A DNA stretch of 64,000 bases from positions 89,195,890 through 89,259,889 of the forward strand of contig CM063508.1 in assembly GCA_032207245.1 (NCBI GenBank), given 5' to 3'. Both the position numbers and the translations under genes were made by a program. This document shows, piece after piece, positions 61,810 to 64,000 of this stretch; the stretch's first letter is position 1, and each line of letters opens with the position of its first letter. Source of the DNA: Pardosa pseudoannulata. Lineage: Eukaryota > Arthropoda > Arachnida > Araneae > Lycosidae. The notes beneath the pieces were generated by a model. That model worked only from the letters and a program-made list of their open reading frames with translations. It ran no database searches and had not been told where the DNA came from.

Positions 61810-64000
61810 TACACATACTTAAGAAACGTTTAAACTATGAATTTTGGAAGTTTGACTTGAATTTTATTTAACTTCATTCAGAATTATACAACATACAGCA
61901 ATATTATGCATTCTAGTGTATTTTAGCAGCAGCATTTCAGTAATATTTTTAATTTATTAATTTCATATGTTTATATAAACTCAAAAGGTGAATTCTATCT
62001 TGTATTGACAATTGAAATGTAAATTTATCAAAGCTTTAAATTTGTATGTACTTTTATATAATTGTACAGTTATTTAATATATTTCTTGTGTTAAATGTTT
62101 AAATTTAATTTAATTCATATATATTTTTGTTAATAGCTTTAATTGAAAAAAGTGCAATGCAAGGTGTTGCCGATTTTGCTACAGATTTAGGTAAATATAA
62201 GCATTTTTCTTATTTATTGGAATCTTTATAATTGCTTCCTCATTCACCATTCATCGTGAAATTAATCCCGTAGAATCAGTATTTTTTCCACACATTCATT
62301 GTTACAGGGTTTCATTGCCTACCTATATTGATTGTTGAAAAATCTTGGTTCCTGCACTATTTTTTGAAGATACCTTTTTTTTCGTATATGTGCCATTTAG
62401 AATACCTGGGAAAGGGAGATATTGATGCTGATAAAAATATTTCCATGCTGATGTGAATGGTTCTAAATGATTTCTGCTTACTGTAAAAAAGATGCTTCTT
62501 TCGTCAAGGGGATTTCCTAGTCACCAGAAATTTTTTTGAAGTAATGGTTATGTCATGTGATAGTCTATCTTAAGAAATCAAAATTTTGTTTAATATAAGT
62601 TAAATTTTCATTTTAGTAATTGAGGACTCTCCCAAATATGGGAGAATCACCATGTTAAAAAAAAAAAAAAAGAAAAACTTGATACTACTTCCTACAACAA
62701 ATTTAAAGTATAGGCTGAAAAACAAAACATCACATCTAGTTAAAAAGATTTCCTTAAAATTAAATAAAAAAAGGTGAGTACACTGGCACTCGAAAATAGC
62801 ATATATTAATGGAGTACAAGAAATAGAATGCTTCAAATATTTCATTTGCCTGCTCCCCTTAATTTTGAGAAACCATACTTGGCAATTGGTCTACACATAC
62901 TTACGTATCAACTAGAAACAGCAGGGGGACTTATCTCCAGCCAACTAGCAAAATTCAATGTTGTGTGTGTTGGAAAAATTTATAACTACCACAAACAATG
63001 AATTGTCCAAATATATTGGTGACATCTTGCTGTAAAACATACTACAAGCAGCAAAATGTGCAAACAATAGTTGAGAAAAATATCAACACTAATGTGGCTA
63101 AGGCTGGTAAGTTAAATGCTGAAGTGAAAAAAAAGCATAGCTTGTGAACAATTCTCTGTATATACATTAAAGAATATCTGTATAAAATTTTAGGCATGAT
63201 AATTGAATTTGTGATATATCAATTTGAAGTTTCTAATTCCCCAGGGGGGGGGGAGAAATTCTTAGGTAAACAAACTTTCACACCTGTAAAGAGTGTGCCA
63301 TGCACAATCAGTATAACATAAAGATGATTTTTATAAAATAAACATGATTTTTTTAAATTCTGTATTATCATTAAATAAGCTAAAAAAGTAAAATATGGTT
63401 TTTGAAGAATTTTGTGGTCTGGATCTCATTATGTCATTAAATAAAATTACAGGAAGTTATTAGTCTGAAAATGAAAATAAAATAGAATAATATTTTTATT
63501 TTGTTTACCTACTTTTAAATACATAAAGTTTTGACTGAATTACATTTTGTTATGTTTACATGCAGGGGCAGTGTAATATAGGTGGAGTAAAAAAAAAGTT
63601 TCTTTGTAGTTAGTACAAAGCTAGTGCCAATAATAAATGCATTTTTAAATATTCTGTATTATTCTTAATGCAAGGTTTTCTTAAACAAATTGGTAGTGCT
63701 TCATATTAGTGCTGTAACTATTAAATTTATACATAGTTATAAATTTACCTAGTCTGCATTAATTTTTTTGCATTCATCATTTTTCCTTTCGATCTTCCTG
63801 AAAAAGCAATCAACTGAGAGGTTTCACTGTATTTGTGTTAATTTTTTTGTATAATTTCATTAAGTTATTGCTTTTTCCTTTGCAGCAAGTGCTCTCCATA
63901 AGGAAGCAGAAATGTCTAGTCAACAGAGCTTAGCCAAAAAGACACGTAGAAGAAAACGAATGAAGTTTGATTCTATTAAGTGTGATAATTTAAAAGACAC
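34373..64000 (+). CDS. GRAMD1: GRAMD1/Aster sterol transfer protein, 13 exons visible, 3' end outside window
   Basis: Encodes an Aster (GRAMD1) protein, an ER-anchored carrier that senses and moves accessible plasma-membrane cholesterol at ER-membrane contacts. Exons: 34373-34539, 37322-37417, 40105-40501, 45915-45999, 47873-47976, 49074-49250, 50388-50612, 53609-53780, 54726-54872, 56355-56473, 60618-60810, 62137-62190, 63886-64000+. All introns are GT-AG and phases agree; about 683 residues are visible. Residues 1-220 are a Ser/Asn-rich, probably disordered leader. The GRAM domain spans about 221-345, an acidic linker about 370-475, the VASt sterol-binding domain about 476-645, then a basic stretch ([10 protein letters not shown]). 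The transmembrane anchor expected after it lies beyond 64000. An in-frame TGA at 34337 makes 34373 the first usable ATG. I cannot tell A, B or C; an invertebrate would normally have one ancestral copy. Confidence 0.92.
35400..35943. mobile_element. hAT-like non-autonomous element, 544 bp
   Basis: Left end CAGGGCTGTAGCCAAA; right end inward CAGGGCCTTAGCCAAA, then a purine-rich block near GGGAGG on both sides. The CAGGG ends fit hAT, but I found no 8-bp target duplication. A third copy of the end, GCTGTAGCCAGGACTTAG, lies alone at 34999. The interior is an expanded ATTATAG minisatellite. Confidence 0.6.
35615..35770. repeat. AT minisatellite, unit near ATTATAGATTATATT
   Basis: At least eight imperfect tandem units of 12-16 nt inside the hAT-like element. 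Confidence 0.85.
36430..36540. mobile_element. Small palindromic MITE-like element, about 111 bp
   Basis: Left arm GTGCATTTCCCAATGAATTA and right arm inward GTGCAATTTTAATGAATTAC share AATGAATTACAT exactly, with about 65 bp between. No target duplication assigned. Confidence 0.5.
36820..36847. repeat. Poly(A) tract
   Basis: About 27 uninterrupted A. Confidence 0.9.
37322..37417 (+). CDS. GRAMD1: GRAMD1 exon 2
   Basis: Residues 57-87, [20 protein letters not shown] and [11 protein letters not shown]. Acceptor TATCCAG, donor GTAATT; phases 2 to 2 fit both neighbours. No recognisable domain. Confidence 0.78.
37418..40104. other. GRAMD1 intron 2
   Basis: A decayed SINE head at about 37500-37560 (AATGATGGTTGAATAGATCA) and an unclassified GC-richer patch at about 38330-38650. 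No gene seen. Confidence 0.5.
40105..40501 (+). CDS. GRAMD1: GRAMD1 exon 3, long disordered Ser/Asn linker ending at the GRAM domain
   Basis: 132 codons (89-220), rich in S, N, D and K, closing with [13 protein letters not shown]. Vertebrate Aster proteins have the same K-rich run and WYN just before the GRAM domain, which anchors the frame. Donor GTTAGT is weak but gives the correct join. Confidence 0.85.
40502..42250. other. GRAMD1 intron 3, left part
   Basis: An unclassified GC-richer patch at about 41660-41880 and a CT/T run at 41990-42022; otherwise plain AT-rich DNA. Confidence 0.5.
42260..42398 (+). mobile_element. tRNA-derived SINE, copy 5, 5'-truncated head
   Basis: B-box-like GGGTCGAATCTTAATG, the shared body (TAAGTTGTAGGTCCAGGTCT) and an ACCAAACC tail. 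Bracketed by a perfect 9-bp target duplication TAAAAAGTA at 42251-42259 and 42399-42407. Confidence 0.8.
42831..42857. repeat. Perfect 11-bp hairpin
   Basis: CTATTAGCAAT, loop GGAAG, ATTGCTAATAG. Confidence 0.85.
43148..43179. repeat. Poly(A) tract
   Basis: About 31 uninterrupted A, followed by CCCTATCACCC. Confidence 0.9.
44105..44260. repeat. (TA)n array with regular CATATA/CACATA interruptions
   Basis: About 155 bp; the interruptions recur every 14-18 nt in the middle third. Confidence 0.9.
45167..45343 (+). mobile_element. tRNA-derived SINE, copy 6, best preserved
   Basis: A box TAGCAAAATGGG near 45174, B box GGTGTGAATCC at about 45220-45230, the shared body (ACAGTAGGTTCTAGTTTCAT) and an AAACT-repeat tail. 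Bracketed by ATGCTGC at 45160-45166 and 45344-45350. A tRNA-class pol III promoter, but the acceptor-stem complement is not conserved, so it is not a tRNA gene. Confidence 0.82.
45351..45760. repeat. Unclassified GC-richer segment after the SINE
   Basis: Composition unlike flanks (CTCACCTGCTAGCCTTCC, GTTTAAACCTAGCACCC). No terminal repeats or frame; perhaps an older repeat into which the SINE inserted. Confidence 0.35.
45915..45999 (+). CDS. GRAMD1: GRAMD1 exon 4, start of GRAM domain
   Basis: Residues 221-248, [20 protein letters not shown] then PDSERLIV; human has LSPTYKQRNEDFRKLFKQLPDTERLIV. The leading ATG is internal, not a start. Confidence 0.93.
46069..46100. repeat. (TA)n then (GT)n microsatellite
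   Basis: TA run followed by GTGTGTGTG to about 46122, right after GRAMD1 exon 4. Confidence 0.85.
46670..46721. repeat. Poly(T) tract, about 52 nt
   Basis: Longest uninterrupted homopolymer in the window; in GRAMD1 intron 4. Confidence 0.9.
47873..47976 (+). CDS. GRAMD1: GRAMD1 exon 5, GRAM domain
   Basis: Residues 250-283, [20 protein letters not shown] followed by [14 protein letters not shown]. Near-identical to the family core (DILLQGRLYLSENWICFYSNIFRWET). Confidence 0.95.
48297..48328. repeat. (TA)n(TG)n microsatellite
   Basis: TA to about 48328 then TGTGTGTGTG to 48346; makes spurious open frames on both strands. Confidence 0.85.
49074..49250 (+). CDS. GRAMD1: GRAMD1 exon 6, GRAM domain end
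   Basis: Residues 284-342, with [16 protein letters not shown] and [15 protein letters not shown] then [11 protein letters not shown]. These are diagnostic Aster blocks. Phase 0 on both sides. Confidence 0.95.
49565..49605. repeat. (TA)n microsatellite
   Basis: Uninterrupted TA, in GRAMD1 intron 6. Confidence 0.9.
50388..50612 (+). CDS. GRAMD1: GRAMD1 exon 7, end of GRAM module and acidic linker
   Basis: Residues 343-417, [20 protein letters not shown] then DDDDYVAPP, as in human ([27 protein letters not shown]). The remainder is acidic linker without a fold. Confidence 0.93.
50899..50947. repeat. Poly(T) tract, about 49 nt
   Basis: Uninterrupted T; gives a poly-lysine open frame on the minus strand that is not a gene. 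Confidence 0.9.
51480..52840 (-). pseudogene. Non-LTR reverse transcriptase C-terminal fragment, split by a DNA transposon
   Basis: Minus strand, in order: [11 protein letters not shown] near 52800, [19 protein letters not shown] across the insertion point, [13 protein letters not shown] near 51830, [17 protein letters not shown] near 51590, [12 protein letters not shown] near 51530. These are the consecutive blocks of LINE ORF C-termini also seen at 3086-3595. Several stops and frameshifts; dead. The 51927-52648 element interrupts it. Confidence 0.82.
51927..52648. mobile_element. 722-bp DNA transposon, hAT-like, inserted in the LINE fragment
   Basis: Perfect 11-bp inverted ends CAGGCTTGCAA / TTGCAAGCCTG and a perfect 6-bp target duplication TACAAT (51921-51926, 52649-52654). 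The reading frame of the LINE resumes across it, which confirms both boundaries. Subterminal zones carry repeated GTCACTTTT, including GTCACTTTTCTCACCTTT at both ends in the same orientation. No frame inside. CAGG ends suggest hAT; a 6-bp duplication is not the usual 8. Confidence 0.85.
53189..53251. repeat. (TA)n microsatellite
   Basis: About 63 bp of TA, in GRAMD1 intron 7. Confidence 0.9.
53400..53470. repeat. Fragment of unclassified repeat family 2
   Basis: Matches 9090-9170 (GTCCTCATAATTTAG, then CCTATCCTGTCACC). Confidence 0.45.
53609..53780 (+). CDS. GRAMD1: GRAMD1 exon 8, acidic linker
   Basis: Residues 418-474, rich in E, D, S and T ([18 protein letters not shown]). Poorly conserved linker between GRAM and VASt; accepted on splice sites and phase 0 to 1. 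Confidence 0.85.
54726..54872 (+). CDS. GRAMD1: GRAMD1 exon 9, start of VASt domain
   Basis: Residues 476-523, with [20 protein letters not shown] and [12 protein letters not shown], matching human VNEVFNFSVDKLYDLLFTNS and FMEQRRFSD. Confidence 0.92.
54999..55679 (-). mobile_element. 5'-truncated non-LTR retrotransposon insertion with 10-bp target duplication
   Basis: Bracketed by AGTACGTATA at 54989-54998 and 55680-55689. Read on the minus strand it begins within the RNase H domain, goes through a Cys/His block and ends in a CTAATT-repeat tail, as expected for target-primed insertion. Much GC-richer than the host intron. Confidence 0.9.
55121..55679 (-). pseudogene. RNase H C-terminal and Cys/His tail of a Jockey/R1-type LINE ORF2
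   Basis: Upper part has [20 protein letters not shown] and [10 protein letters not shown], the RNase H end of arthropod LINEs (VWVPGH..., GN..AD.LA). Lower part has [24 protein letters not shown] and [11 protein letters not shown]. One in-frame TAG at 55393-55391 separates them; otherwise the frame is intact to 55121, so the insertion is young compared with other LINE scraps here. Confidence 0.85.
56355..56473 (+). CDS. GRAMD1: GRAMD1 exon 10, VASt domain
   Basis: Residues 525-563: SPWQLC, then [20 protein letters not shown] and ETQ. Corresponds to RVILYTITLTNPLAPKTATVRETQ in human. Confidence 0.93.
56741..56921. mobile_element. piggyBac-type MITE, 181 bp
   Basis: Inverted ends CACATTACATGCGG and (inward) CACATTATATGCGG, flanked on both sides by TTAA (56737-56740, 56922-56925), the piggyBac target. 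GC-richer interior with no frame; inside GRAMD1 intron 10. Confidence 0.85.
56922..58600. other. GRAMD1 intron 10, middle
   Basis: AT-rich; a possible single pogo-like end (CAGTCAAACCCCAATTTAGC) at 58226 without a partner. No gene seen. Confidence 0.5.
58614..59272. mobile_element. hAT-type non-autonomous element, about 659 bp
   Basis: Ends CAGGAATTC and (inward) CAGGATTCC, flanked by CTCTTGAT (58606-58613) and CTCTAGAT (59274-59281), an 8-bp duplication with one mismatch and one extra A on the right. Near-end blocks (ACTTTTTC, CTACCCC; AAGGGTCTGCATGGACCAT) are the usual hAT MITE pattern. Confidence 0.7.
59290..60617. other. GRAMD1 intron 10, right part
   Basis: A T-rich tract near 60298-60322 and a mild GC-richer patch around 60420-60540; nothing classified. 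Confidence 0.5.
60618..60810 (+). CDS. GRAMD1: GRAMD1 exon 11, VASt domain
   Basis: Residues 564-627: [38 protein letters not shown] and KKTVWGIVK. Matches the YVIDAEVLTHDVPYHDYF and YTLTRVARNKSRLRVS blocks of human GRAMD1. Confidence 0.94.
60811..62136. other. GRAMD1 intron 11
   Basis: Compound (TA)n(CA)n microsatellite at about 61756-61806; otherwise AT-rich with no element recognised. Confidence 0.6.
62137..62190 (+). CDS. GRAMD1: GRAMD1 exon 12, VASt last helix
   Basis: A 54-nt exon: [17 protein letters not shown] (629-645), the C-terminal amphipathic helix of VASt (human TFIEKNFWSGLEDYFRHL). Confidence 0.9.
62191..63885. other. GRAMD1 intron 12
   Basis: Short A and G runs (62656-62670, 63246-63252). 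A possible lone pogo-like end GAGGTTTCACTG followed by TA lies at about 63819-63832. No gene. Confidence 0.5.
63886..64000 (+). CDS. GRAMD1: GRAMD1 exon 13, cut by window edge
   Basis: [14 protein letters not shown] then [14 protein letters not shown] and onward. Basic run after VASt as in Aster proteins; the exon and the membrane anchor continue outside the window. Confidence 0.85.

Overview
This is a eukaryotic, metazoan window. Two multi-exon genes with GT-AG introns sit in very AT-rich DNA full of microsatellites and decayed transposable elements. The gene content is conserved animal content. The mobile-element mix (RNase H-bearing non-LTR elements, Tigger/pogo, hAT and piggyBac-like MITEs, tRNA-derived SINEs) looks most like an arthropod, but I cannot fix a species.

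Genes. KATNAL2 (katanin p60 subunit A-like 2, a LisH plus AAA-ATPase microtubule severing protein) lies on the minus strand from 33276 (ATG) to 5147 (TAG). I could place 13 coding exons whose phases all join, giving 436 residues. Its head-to-head neighbour on the plus strand is GRAMD1 (Aster, an ER cholesterol transporter with GRAM and VASt domains). Its coding sequence starts at 34373, 13 exons are visible, and it runs off the right edge. The two ATGs are about 1.1 kb apart, and a possible GRAMD1 leader exon narrows the gap to about 0.55 kb, so a shared divergent promoter is likely.

Layout. 1-5050: intergenic, with two SINE copies and a decayed reverse-transcriptase fragment. 5147-33276: KATNAL2; its introns hold a Tigger-type transposon with transposase remnants (10742-12431), a pogo-type MITE (15902-16668), a GC-richer LTR-like island (about 19125-19925), a 4.7 kb element with palindrome-loaded ends (24238-28980) that contains a foldback MITE, and another MITE (32347-32847). 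33277-34372: promoter and 5' leaders. 34373-64000: GRAMD1; its introns hold hAT-like elements, SINEs, a 5'-truncated non-LTR insertion with a clear 10-bp target duplication (54999-55679), a LINE fragment split by a 722-bp DNA transposon, and a 181-bp piggyBac-type MITE.

The genes belong to different pathways (microtubule severing in cilia and sperm; plasma membrane-to-ER sterol transport), so adjacency need not mean shared function. The least explained structure is the 24238-28980 element. All family assignments come from reading motifs by eye; no database search or alignment was run.
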